DNA of 64,000 nt. It comes from Rhipicephalus microplus. Taxonomy: Eukaryota > Arthropoda > Arachnida > Ixodida > Ixodidae. The stretch lies in NCBI RefSeq assembly GCF_043290135.1, contig NC_134701.1:33631501-33695500 (forward strand), written 5' to 3'. Shown here in pieces: positions 1 through 8,996 of this stretch. Numbering within the stretch: the first letter of the stretch is position 1; every line of letters begins with the position of its first letter. The translations under genes were made by a program, and so were the position numbers. Below the pieces are notes generated by a model. The model did no database searches. It saw only the letters and a list, made by a program, of their open reading frames with translations, and had not been told where the DNA came from.

Positions 1-413
1 CCTCGTTCAACTGCAGTACACATGTTTTTTTTTGTTTTTTTGAGGCAACGCCATCTACATTACTGCTCGGGAGATAATGCTTGTTACGCCTGAGGCGGGA
101 CATGATTATACTAATGGTGTATTCGGTTGAGCATTTGCGAGCGCTCTAAAGCTCTCTGAAAAGTGGATTAGCGTACGGTTGGTAGAATTGGAGCACTCGA
201 CTACCCTTTGGTTGGTTCTATTAGAGCGTCAGCCTCGGACTTATAGCCCCTCCGACTGCTCTCACTTGAAAGTGAGAGCGTGGCGCAAGCGTGACTGGGA
301 GGATGGACCACGTGACACAAGCCGGCAAATCACAAACCTGCCGCCACGTGAACACAGTGAACGGGGAAAAGATCGGGAGCACGCATTTTATTTATTTATT
401 TCTTGATTAATTT
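1..413. other. Unassigned sequence before Gypsy-0
   Basis: No coding sequence or element that I recognise. A near-perfect palindrome with 10-bp arms and a 2-nt spacer lies at 258-279. The stretch ends in a short A/T-rich run of TTTA repeats (about 386-402) just before the Gypsy-0 LTR. Confidence 0.5.
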
Positions 414-561
414 TGTGAAAAAAAAAAGATGTGCCTTCAGCCAGCGGCATCGCCAATGCCCGGCTCTCTCGGCTCGTGCTTCGGTTCGCTGCTGTGCTGG
501 TCTCTGGATGGTTCTTCACGCTGTCTCGTCACTGTCCTTAACGAACAATAAACCTCTTCCC
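414..561 (+). repeat. Degenerate 5' LTR of Gypsy-0
   Basis: This stretch begins with TGTG and ends with CCCA, is 148 bp long, and matches by eye the layout of the Gypsy-1 LTRs at 21986-22130 and 26951-27093. They share the GCGGCATCGCC block, a GCTCGTGCTTCG-like block and an AATAAACC polyadenylation-type block near the 3' end. A gag-like frame starts about 70 bp downstream, as in Gypsy-1. No matching 3' LTR remains, because the downstream half of the element is replaced by BEL/Pao sequence. The boundaries come from alignment to the related copies, not from a target-site duplication. Confidence 0.6.
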
Positions 562-632
562 ATTTCGTGGAGGGCGCTGTTTATTCCCGTCGCTGCACCC
601 TGGAGCTGCGAAGCCGCAAGCTACCGCCCGTC

Positions 633-1535
633 ATGACAGACAACGCCTACCCATTGGCGCCTTCACCCCAGTTTATCAACTGCCCTGGCCATCCTAGGCT
701 ACGGGACCCCAAGGTCTCCAGCGGTGCGGATAGAACTGACGTGGAAGACTGACTCGAGCACTACGAACTGGTGGGCGCCACTAATAAGTGGGACGAAGCC
801 GACAAGCTGGGCCACGTCATATTTTATCTCACTAGCGTCGCCCACTTATGGTTTAACAACCACAAAGACATCTCCTCATGGAGTGTCTTCAAGACGTGAT
901 GTGCTGAAGTGTTCGGTCGACCGGCTGTCCACAAACAGTGGGCAGAAGAGCGCTGGTGCGTCCGCTTTATGCAGACTGCGAGAACATTACCGGCTATTGT
1001 GAGGACTTCGTCGACTTGTGTCGACGTGCGAATGACACCATGGTCGAATCTGACAAGGTCAAACACATCCTGAAAGGCATCGACGATGGCGCATTTCAAA
1101 TGCTCTTGGCTAGTAATCTGAGCCCAGTTTCTCCATTCGTCAGCTTGTGTCAGAGCTACGACGAGTCGAAGAAGCAATGCACTCTGACTTGGCAGCCTCA
1201 GCGTTGTGGTGAGTCACTGTCCAGTTTCGACACCATGCCTGACAATTCGCCGTTGCTTCAGCAAGTCCGAGCCTTCTTCCGTGAGGAAGTAGCCCGCCAA
1301 CTTTCCCTAATGCCCTTTACTCACGAGACCACCAACCGTCTACCTACCCCACTTCGCACTGCTATTTCAGAAGAGGTTACCTAAGCTGTTCCCCTTTCAC
1401 CTCACGGGCCGCCTGTATCTAGCCGTGTTCACTGCCAGCGTGTCGCGCAGCCGGTAGGCGCTGTGGCCGCCTATCCGCCAGCAGTGCAGCCTGTGGCCGC
1501 TCCTCTAACGTATTCAGCACAGCCTCCTTATTGAA
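633..1535 (+). pseudogene. gag: Gypsy-0 gag, broken
   Basis: A capsid-like Gag that would package element RNA. The start codon near 633 gives MTDNAYPLAP. Shifting frames give WDEADKLGHVIFYL, then VEDVVDLC-like and KHILKGIDDGAFQMLL blocks, then EEVARQLSLMPF. Each block has a clear counterpart in Gypsy-1 gag (KWDDTAKLAHVSFYL, KHIMKGIEDDAFQMLL, EVARQLSLMF). At least two frameshifts and stop codons break it. The frame at 938-1384 is the longest surviving part. The coding match fades near 1535, where the 2.9-kb insertion begins, and resumes after about 4460. The assignment as Ty3/Gypsy gag is firm because of the aligned Gypsy-1 copy; the protein is dead. Confidence 0.75.
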
Positions 1536-1539
1536 AATA

Positions 1540-1900
1540 CTGGGTTGGTGGATGCTAAAATTGTTGGTGGATATCGTGAAAAGAATAGTGGATGTGGTGG
1601 AAATACTAGTGGATATGATGGAAACTGTAGTGGACATTATGGCTGATGACGGCGAGAGTGGGAAAATTGATGGCAGATGGTGGTGGAGGTGGCGAGCCAG
1701 TGGTGGTGACGATGGAATGCCGGCTGATAACGGCTAGAGTGGAAGAGCTGATAACAGATGGTGGTGGTCGTGGCGAGTCAATGGTGGTGACGATGGAAAA
1801 AGCCGGCCGATGGTGGAGAGGCAAAACGTGTTTTGTGGAAGGCTTGGTGAGCAAGGTGGATGACGGTGGCATGATAGAAGCTAGGTGGATGATGGCGGCA
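1540..1900. repeat. Imperfect GGTGGAT-rich tandem repeat (left end of insertion)
   Basis: Short blocks containing GGTGGAT, GTGGACAT and GATGGTGGTGG recur. A longer unit of roughly 80-95 bp, running from GATGGAA to GGTGGTGAC, is repeated with divergence between about 1617 and 1830. The complementary motif (ATCCACCA, CCACCAT) recurs at 4335-4460 on the other side of the inverted arms, so both tracts look like outer parts of one inverted structure. Confidence 0.6.
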
Positions 1901-2339
1901 TGATGAAAAAGCACATGACAATATGTGAAATCACTTATTAGTAGTATTTCATTCTTGAATACTGAGAGATTGATGTTTACAGTCAAAAGAAACCAACGCT
2001 GCTCATTACGCTTTTTAGCACGTCTGTTTTTTATTCCTGTGGTGTCAACAACGCTTCCGTTTTTGTGAAGCATAGAATATACGGCCGGAAATATGTTTAC
2101 ATGTCGCATACGCACCTACACCAGTTTGACATCCGCGATGTGTTTCCCTGTTGTGATGTTTAGAAGACCAGAGGTGTCAGTGTGAACATGACAATAAATA
2201 TTTTATATCAGCGCGCAGTTGTCAAAAAATATATAGGATCCAGTTCGCAATTGCTCCTTTCAATGTCAGACCAGAACACAGCGATCACTTGATGTCGCCA
2301 CGCTAGAAACCTAACTCTAGTAATTCTTGCACATACTCT
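1901..2339. other. Unassigned interior of insertion
   Basis: No recognisable coding domain or element. It lies between the GGTGGAT-rich repeat and the left inverted arm and is A/T-rich. Confidence 0.4.
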
Positions 2340-2840
2340 TGTTTGAGCCATACCTTTAAGTTAACAAAGCGCTTGGGAATATGCATAAACTTTCACTTTC
2401 GACATGCTTCGAGATGAGCCCCAGCTAATTTGACTTTCACCTTTCTGTTCTACCACCATGATTACCACTAAAGGTTAGTCATATCGACCAAGCCCGTACA
2501 AGTGTTATCGGCACTTCTGGTTTTGAGTATACACAATTTTGACGAGTAAAAATGACAATACAGCACAGATGCGGACTTATTTACCCTAAACGAAGTTTTT
2601 CTTATTTTGTATGGTGTCCGCAGAAAAATTGACAAACATTGATGCGACGCACTTTCAGCACTTCCACCAAATGTACGCCTCCCCTCACCGACATCCGCCA
2701 GTCGCACTCGCCGGCGGGACTCGCTCACTGGCTTCCGTACCGATCGGTTGTGCCCTCGCGATCTCCGACGTCAGCGTAGCTCTGGCCGACTAGGCTCGCC
2801 ATACGTCGTCTCCTGACGGCGACCTCCGACGGCAGTATAG
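2340..2840 (-). repeat. Left arm of a long inverted repeat
   Basis: About 500 bp that is the reverse complement, with scattered differences, of 3690-4185. Matched landmarks include the CATGATTACCACTAAAGGTT block (2457-2476) against its complement near 4053-4072, the GTCCGCATCTGTGCTGTATTG-type block, and the GACCGATCGGT-type block. Small frames in each arm (2468-2728 minus and 3801-4007 plus) encode nearly the same peptide, which simply reflects the repeat. The two arms with a spacer of about 850 bp form a foldback structure inside Gypsy-0. I see no transposase, so this may be a foldback or MITE-like element or two opposed copies of an unknown repeat. Confidence 0.75.
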
Positions 2841-3689
2841 CTATGACCAACTGGACTTTCTCTACGCCACCTCCTGACGACGACGAGAGCTCTCGCAAGT
2901 GGTGTCCCATCCTCGGACTCCTGCGACCGTGTTTCTATCTTTCATATCTCTCCTATCCCCTCGATTTGTCGTCGCTCTCTGGCTTACCAAGTCACGTCTC
3001 TTTCTCTCTCTCTACTCCTTTAATTCTATCTTTTTATCCCTCCTCACCCCCATCCCTTGTGAGCTACTGTTGAGGTGTCGCTCGCTGAAGCAGACAGTTA
3101 CGGGGCTCACTTTTCTCTTCCTTTTTCTCTTAGAACAACTTTGTGTGTGTCGCCGCCACTTCACTGGCTCCTATGCGAGAACACAGACTCATCAATTCGT
3201 ATGCTTACTGAACCGATTGATAGCATATAGTTTCTAGTGCACTGCATTCTTTTTGTCCAAGCCATTTTGTAGTTGTTCTTAACGACAGAGCAACAGCAGT
3301 GCGCTGGCACGACTGCGCCGTGCATTGTACGAAAAACATCAAAATCAATTGTGTGGGCGTATCTCTCAAATGAGATTACAAGTGTCATAAAGCCTGAACT
3401 GATATCACCCTTTGAAAGGAGCAAGAAATTTGGCAGTAACCGCTGATAAAATCGACCTGATCCCCAGTCCACTGAGTAGTTTTTTTGGCGGTTATAAATT
3501 GTAACAAAACCATAACGCAGTTGCCAATATCGCGGCAATCGTTACAGGCAGCCTTAGTCCGTGTTTATTAAATGTACAAATTTTAGTTGCAGGTGCATAT
3601 TCCTTCCCTCCCGAGTAAACGACAAACAGAACTGTGACTTTGTGAGTTGACTTCTTCTTTAACACCAAAGTTGCCATCTGGCGTCGTGG
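2841..3689. other. Spacer between inverted arms, unassigned
   Basis: About 850 bp with pyrimidine-rich stretches (about 2935-3150). The frame at 3161-3538 on the minus strand has no features I recognise. I see no transposase motif, so the inverted structure looks non-autonomous. Confidence 0.4.
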
Positions 3690-4190
3690 TGCAGTGTCGT
3701 CGGAGGTCGGCGTCAGGAGATGACGTACGGTGAGCCCAGTCGGCCAGAGCTACGCTGACGTCGGAGATAGCGAGGGCACAACCGATCGGTACGGAATCCA
3801 GTGAGCGAGTCCCGCCAGCGAGTGCGAGCGGCGTATGTCGGTGAGGGGAGGCGTACATTTGGTGGAAGTGCTGAAAGTGCGTCGCATCAGTGTTTCTCCA
3901 TTTTCCTGCGGACACCATACAAAATAAGAAAAACTTCGTTTAGGGTAAATGAGTCCGCATCTGTGCTGTATTGTCATTTTTACTCGTCAAAATGGTGTAT
4001 ACTCTAAACCAGAATTGCCGATAACACTTGTACGGGCTCGGTCGATATGACTAACCTTTAGTGGTAATCATGGTGGTAGCACAGATGGTTAAAGTCAAAT
4101 TCGATGGGGCTCATCTCGACGCATTTCGAAAAAGAAAGTTTATGCATATTCCCACGCGCTTTGTTAACTCAAAGGTGCTCAGTTTGGAAT
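3690..4190 (+). repeat. Right arm of the long inverted repeat
   Basis: Inverted counterpart of 2340-2840. Just beyond it, a GGTTCGATTCC block at about 4203-4213 matches a tRNA-type B box, and TAGCACAGATGG near 4077-4088 resembles an A box, but the two are about 120 bp apart, too far for one tRNA promoter. The arm is followed by an A/T-rich stretch (4230-4290) and the CCACCAT-rich tract at 4335-4460. Confidence 0.7.
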
Positions 4191-4459
4191 TCCAAGGTCA
4201 CAGGTTCGATTCCGCGCTGCCACATCTTTTTATGGGCGTTTTTGCATGGTTTTTATACATTTATTTTTATTATTTCTTTACTGGCAGATCGTCACGGTCG
4301 TTCTGACGCTGCTTCGCGCTCCAGCATTGGCGGTTGGAGCGCACCATCCACCATCCGCTCCACCATACGCCACCATAAACCATGTACCACAACATTTCCA
4401 CCAACATCTCCACCACAATTATCCACAAAAAGCGTGTCTGGTGGCATCCACCATTCCCA

Positions 4460-5440
4460 TCGTGGACGTTTTTTCAGTAGGCTGTGGCTCCTCCGGTCGC
4501 CTGTTCACCAGAAATCCAGCCTGTAGCCACGCCGCTCACATATGCAGACGCTGTGCGTAAGCTTTCGCAAAACTGCCCTACGCCACGCGCTCACAGCCCG
4601 CTCAATCGGCTGCTTATACTACACCTTGGGTGGCACCTGTATTCGCGAATCCTTAGAGGACGCCCGATAACCGACCGATTCGCTACGCCTGATTCACCCC
4701 TGGACAAGTTGCCCGTTACTGCCGATGTTGACCTCAGACGTTCAGCGTCTATGCCCGATCGTCGCGACCCGTCAGCCAACCCTTCCCCGGTACGAGCCGG
4801 TCTCGTCACCTCTTTATGTGCCTACTCACGACCCTGACTTCCTCACGCCGCGCGCACCCTCTCCTCGTCCGCTAGCGCCCTCTACCATGCGTCACCGGCC
4901 CAGACCCTCCGACCAGAAAAACTAAGCACCGCAGTTCAAGAGGCAACAAATGTGCCATTTTCGAACTCCCTAAGCTCTCGCTTCTCTCCTGCTAACGTGG
5001 TCGCTGTAATGGTTGAAGTTTTTTTGTCCTTTCGCACACTGGCGCCACTGTTTCTGTTATTACTGCTAATGTCTGTCGTTTATTACGCAAAGTCACGACG
5101 CCACTTTTGAAACTGTTGCTCCACACCACAAGCGCACAGCAAAACGCCTCTCGTAGCCTGCACTGCAAGAGTGTCAATCGATGGCATTCCTTACAACATG
5201 CAGTTCACCTGCCGTCATCCTTGGGTGGGACTTCCTATCCCGCCACAATGCCGTTATCTACTGCCCACGCGCGGAAGTTGAGTGTTCACCCTTGTTTGAT
5301 GTACCCTTAACTAGATGCTCTTCATCAGCCACCGAAGTTGCTCGTTCATAAAGATTCCAATATTTCACCTGAAAATTTCGCACTTGTTCCCGTTTCATGC
5401 AACGCCTACACTCATGCTACATTCTTTTGTAGCGTTAGCT
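4460..5440 (+). pseudogene. Gypsy-0 gag end and protease remnant
   Basis: The Gypsy-0 element resumes after the insertion. Near 4480-4560 the frames give EIQPVATPLTYADAV, equivalent to the VAPLTYAEAV block of Gypsy-1 Gag. The RPSDQKN end near 4905-4924 corresponds to the GPTDQEN end of Gypsy-1 Gag. A protease remnant follows, with VILGWDFLSRHNAVIYC near 5216-5264, which matches the MILGWYFLANNNAVIDC part of the Gypsy-1 aspartic protease. The Gag portion here overlaps the portion still present at 1480-1530, so part of Gag occurs on both sides of the insertion. Frameshifts and stops are frequent. The similarity ends around 5410-5440, near the BEL/Pao LTR. Confidence 0.65.
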
Positions 5441-5469
5441 ACACTGGCTTCGCTGAGACAATTTCGCGT

Positions 5470-5888
5470 GGCACTGGTCTGCGCACACACCGGCAGTGAG
5501 CCGCCACGCGCGGCTCACTGCCGGTGTGCGCGCAATGCGATGCGCTGTGCGGACGAGCAGTGGTGTCATGCACCGGAGCCGGCACCTCCCTCGCACTCGG
5601 CCGCTGCCGCGCGCGACTCGCCGCCGCCGGTGTGCGCTTTCCAGAGGAGTGCCGTCATAGCCTTGGTAGATATATGGACGCCGACGCGCACGCCTTCCCT
5701 GTTATTAAGACGATCGAGACCAGGGACTGCTTCGAACGAATACGGTTTACTAGAAGAAGTGAAGTAGCGCGTGCTCACTCCAGGCAGCAGTCTTTTTTCT
5801 TCTTCTTCCGGCGTTCGATGATGATATTTTATAGGCTCCTGCCCGCTCAAGTTGAAATGTGATAAGCTCTTGCGGGCTATTTGAAACA
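5470..5888 (-). repeat. Probable 3' LTR of the BEL/Pao element, with hairpin
   Basis: This lies directly downstream (minus strand) of the integrase end. The inferred LTR start on the minus strand is TGTTTCAAATAG at 5888. A TATA-type element (CCTATAAAATATC) lies at about 5827-5840. A perfect inverted repeat with 19-bp arms (5486-5504 and 5510-5528) and a 5-nt loop is rich in G and C. The inner LTR edge is inferred from the integrase end; the outer edge near 5470 is a guess, because no second LTR is in the window to compare with. Confidence 0.5.
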
Positions 5889-8800
5889 ACCTTCTAGAGG
5901 GTATATGTGGTTCACCGATCTTCTTAGAAGCTCTTTTCTGCCTGTGCGAAGGAGACAAGCTCTTGTTATTCCGTCTCGCCCAGGGTATAGTTTTTCAATC
6001 CGGCACATTTTCCAAAATTTTCTTGGAGCCTTGTCCTCAACCAACACGATGTCACCCTGTGAGAGTGGTTTTGCTTGCCGCGTCTTGGCCTTGACCGTAG
6101 CTCCTATTTCTTTGATGTATTCTTGATGCCATCTTTTCCACCAAGCGGGCACGAGTTTGCATCTGCCTCGCCATGCGTCTTCAATGTCACCGTTGCACAG
6201 TCTTGTTTGTCCGTCTTTAAGCTGTCACCGTCCACCTATAATGTCTGCCGGCGTTAGTGGCATTGGCTCGTCAGGTTCTTCATATACGTAAGTCAATGGT
6301 CGATTGTTGAGTGTTCTTTCAACTTCTTCTACAATAGTGCGCAGCTCCTCTACCGAATCTGTGCTTTTCGATAGTATTTTTTGCACCGACGTCTTCAAGC
6401 TTGTGATGAGGCGCTCGTAAAATCCTCCCCACAGGGGCGCGTACTCGGCTATCCTTTTCCTCTGAATTTATTGGCCACTGCAGTAATTCTTTAAGACCTT
6501 GTTTTTAATTGTTTCAAGCATTCTGTTGATTTCCTGTCTAGTTTTAATAAATGTTTTGGCGTTGTCCGAGTAGATTACTGCTGGCAATCCCCGCCGAGCT
6601 GTAAATCATCAGAATGCTTGTAGAAATCTTGACGATGACAAATTGTTGGTAACTTCCAAGTGTACTCCTCTTGTTACCACGCAGGTGAATATCAGTACAT
6701 ATTGCTTCACAATCTGGTACTTGTCCTTTGCGTAAAGAGGTCCTTTGAAGTCAACTCCCGTAACTTTGAATGGCTCTGCTTCAGTGACTTTGTCTGCCGG
6801 AAGTGGAGGTATGTCTTGAGTCACCGGTCTGGAGTTATGCCTCTTGCAGACGACACATTTATTTAAAACTCTTTTCACTGCTTGTCTATCCTGCAACATC
6901 CAGAACTTAGTTCGAAGTACCGCTAGCGTCACTTAAACTCCTCCGTGTGATACCATTTTATGCACGTGACGTATGAGCAGTTCCGTGAAATGCTCATTAT
7001 TTGGAATTACTATCACGTGCTTGTTGAATTCTTGGCTGCACTGCAATTTTCCCTTCTGTCTGATGATTCCATTGTCAGCAAGGTAGACTTGGTGTCCAAT
7101 AATTTCAAATGATTGAGTGTTTGAATAGGCCTCACCCTTTGTTTGTCTCAGTGATATTTGGAACTGTCTTATCCAGTATTTCTCTGCATTTGTTACCTCT
7201 TTTCCTGGCAACGGCCCTTCGTGATTTTCCTTTCTTGTGTTGTTCATGAATCTGAACACCCATGCTGTCACTCTTATAAGCCGTCCGTATGATGAATACC
7301 TTTCGATTTCCAAGACTGGCTCAATTTCGGCTCTTCCCGTGTATTGGTGACATTGTGTTTTATGCTGGTATTCGACGTCTGTATTTGTGCCAATTATGCT
7401 TACTAAGTTCTTTTCCAGTGATGTTATTCATTCGGGACCGTTCCACTATAACTTTAACGTTATCAACGCCTTTGCGCCTATTCCTCGTGTAAGTAGGTTG
7501 ATTGATTTGTGGGGTTTAACGTCCCAAAACCACCATATGATTATGAGAGACGCCGTAGTGAAGGGCTCCGGAAATTTCGACCACCTGGGGTTCTTTAACG
7601 TGGGTCCAAATCTGAGCACACGGGCCTACAACATTTCCGCCTCCATCGGTCGTGTAAGTAGGTCAGCAGAGTTGTCGTCACGTTGAACGAATGACCAGCT
7701 TGCTTGAAGTGTTTTTTCTTTAATTTCTGCGATTCTGTTGGCAATAAACAAATCCCTTTTGCTTGTTCCCTTGATCCAGTGGAGCGCAATCATCGAGTCT
7801 GTCCAGCAGTGTATTTCCTGATATCTTTCGTTGAAGTGACCTTTGATGTAGTCGCATAATCTTGATGCTACCACCGCAGCAATCAGTTCAAGTCGCGCCA
7901 ATGTCAGCTCTTTATTTGGAGCTACGCGGCTTTTTGCTGTTGCCAGCCTTAATTCTTTGCTTGCATTGTGGTATACTGCTATCAAGTATGATGCCGCTCC
8001 GTATGCTAATGGGATCACGTCGGCAAATACATGCAGCTTGTATGCTTGTACTGGTTGATTCTTGCTTGCGTAGCATCGTGGGATTTCTAGAACTCGAAAG
8101 TCCTCCGCTTTAGACATAAGGTTCTTACATTTGTCGCATTCATCTTTAGGGAGCTGGTCGTCCCACGTGATGTTCGTTTTCCACAGTCTCTGCAGTCCTA
8201 TTTTCGCGCGTACTGTGAATGGCGACAACAAACCGAGTGGGTCAAATATCTTTGCTGTGATTTGTAACACAGCCCTTTTTATCAAGTAGGTTATATCTGT
8301 TAACAAATTCCACTTTTCCATAGAGACGCAAATCATGTCCTTTGAGTGTTTCCATATCAAGCCTAGAAGCATTGTAAATCCTATAGATTGAATATCTATG
8401 TGAGAATCGTCCCTTTCTTTTTCATCAATTATTTTGCCTAATCGCTCTTCATTTGATGTTCATTTTCTCAAATTTATCGCTGCCTCTCTGAAAACTTGCT
8501 TTGCCTTTTTGTAAAACTTGACTGCTTCACTAGGCGTTGCTGCTCTCAAAATGACATCATCCACGTAGATCGCTTTCTGCGGTGTCTTTGTCCTATCAGG
8601 AAACCGGTCTTTCACTTGTTTCAAATGGTGTCTAATTGTAGCTGCCAGTATGAACGTGCTTGGTGTTGTTCCGTACGTTACTCTTGTCATGCGCCATGTT
8701 TGCACTTCATTCATTAACCTTCCTTCAGCGTCATGCTTCCACCACAGAAATCTCTTCGCATCTCTGTCCTCTTTATGTAAAGAGATTTGTAGAAATGCCT

Positions 8801-8930
8801 TTTCAACATCTCCAACTAATGTCACCTTTTCTTTTCTGAAATTAATGAGCAGCGATAGCATGTGCTCACTCAAATTGGGTCCTGCCTCTAGGTTCTCGTT
8901 TAAAGACATACCTTTTCGAGAATGTGATGA
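5877..8930 (-). pseudogene. pol: BEL/Pao pol: RT, RNase H, integrase; 5'-truncated and broken
   Basis: A BEL/Pao polyprotein read on the minus strand. Reverse transcriptase is at 8460-8909, with SLNENLEAGPNL, the motif-A-like LVGDVEKAFLQI and the catalytic YVDD. The RNase H region is at 7626-8372, with the BEL-type ITAKIFDPLGLLSPF block and GTSKRDLFIANRI near its end. The integrase zinc-binding region is split around 6932, with RHVHKMVSH and KCVVCKRHN. The catalytic DFKGPLY motif follows, then the C-terminal IVLVEDKAPRKFW and NHIYPLEG. Gag and protease are absent because the element is cut at about 8930. Frameshifts occur at several points, and a SINE interrupts it at 7499-7649. It cannot make a full product. 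Confidence 0.85.
7499..7649 (-). mobile_element. Ruka-type tick SINE inside BEL/Pao
   Basis: A 5'-truncated SINE in minus orientation. On the plus strand it begins with GATTGATTTGTGGGG, followed by the TTTAACGTCCCAAAACCACC block and the GGAAATTTCGACCACC block. It is flanked by a perfect 14-bp target duplication (TCGTGTAAGTAGGT at 7485-7498 and 7650-7663). I recognise this family as the ixodid SINE named Ruka. The tRNA-derived head is missing here; the copy ends in the GGCCTACAACATTTCCGCC region. Confidence 0.85.
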
Positions 8931-8996
8931 GTCAAGTGAAGGGATTAGTATTGATGCATGTGATGAGTCAAGTGAAGGGATTAGTATTGATGCATT
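8925..8996. repeat. 36-bp tandem duplication at the BEL/LINE junction
   Basis: Two copies (8925-8960 and 8961-8996) identical except for the last base. On the minus strand they encode ASILIPSLDSSH twice, in frame with the BEL reverse transcriptase start. The duplication sits exactly where the LINE C-terminal sequence gives way to BEL pol. Confidence 0.85.

Noticed and set aside
1606..2115. 169-codon minus-strand frame
   Set aside because: Opposite strand of the GGTGGAT-rich tandem repeat; Pro/Ser/Thr-rich from the repeat with no domain.
2468..4007. Two homologous small proteins (86 and 68 codons) starting with MSESR
   Set aside because: They lie in the arms of the long inverted repeat, so similarity follows from the repeat; no start context, domain or independent support.
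4077..4213. tRNA gene near 4.1-4.2 kb
   Set aside because: A-box-like and B-box-like motifs are about 120 bp apart and no cloverleaf can be drawn; at most a SINE relic.
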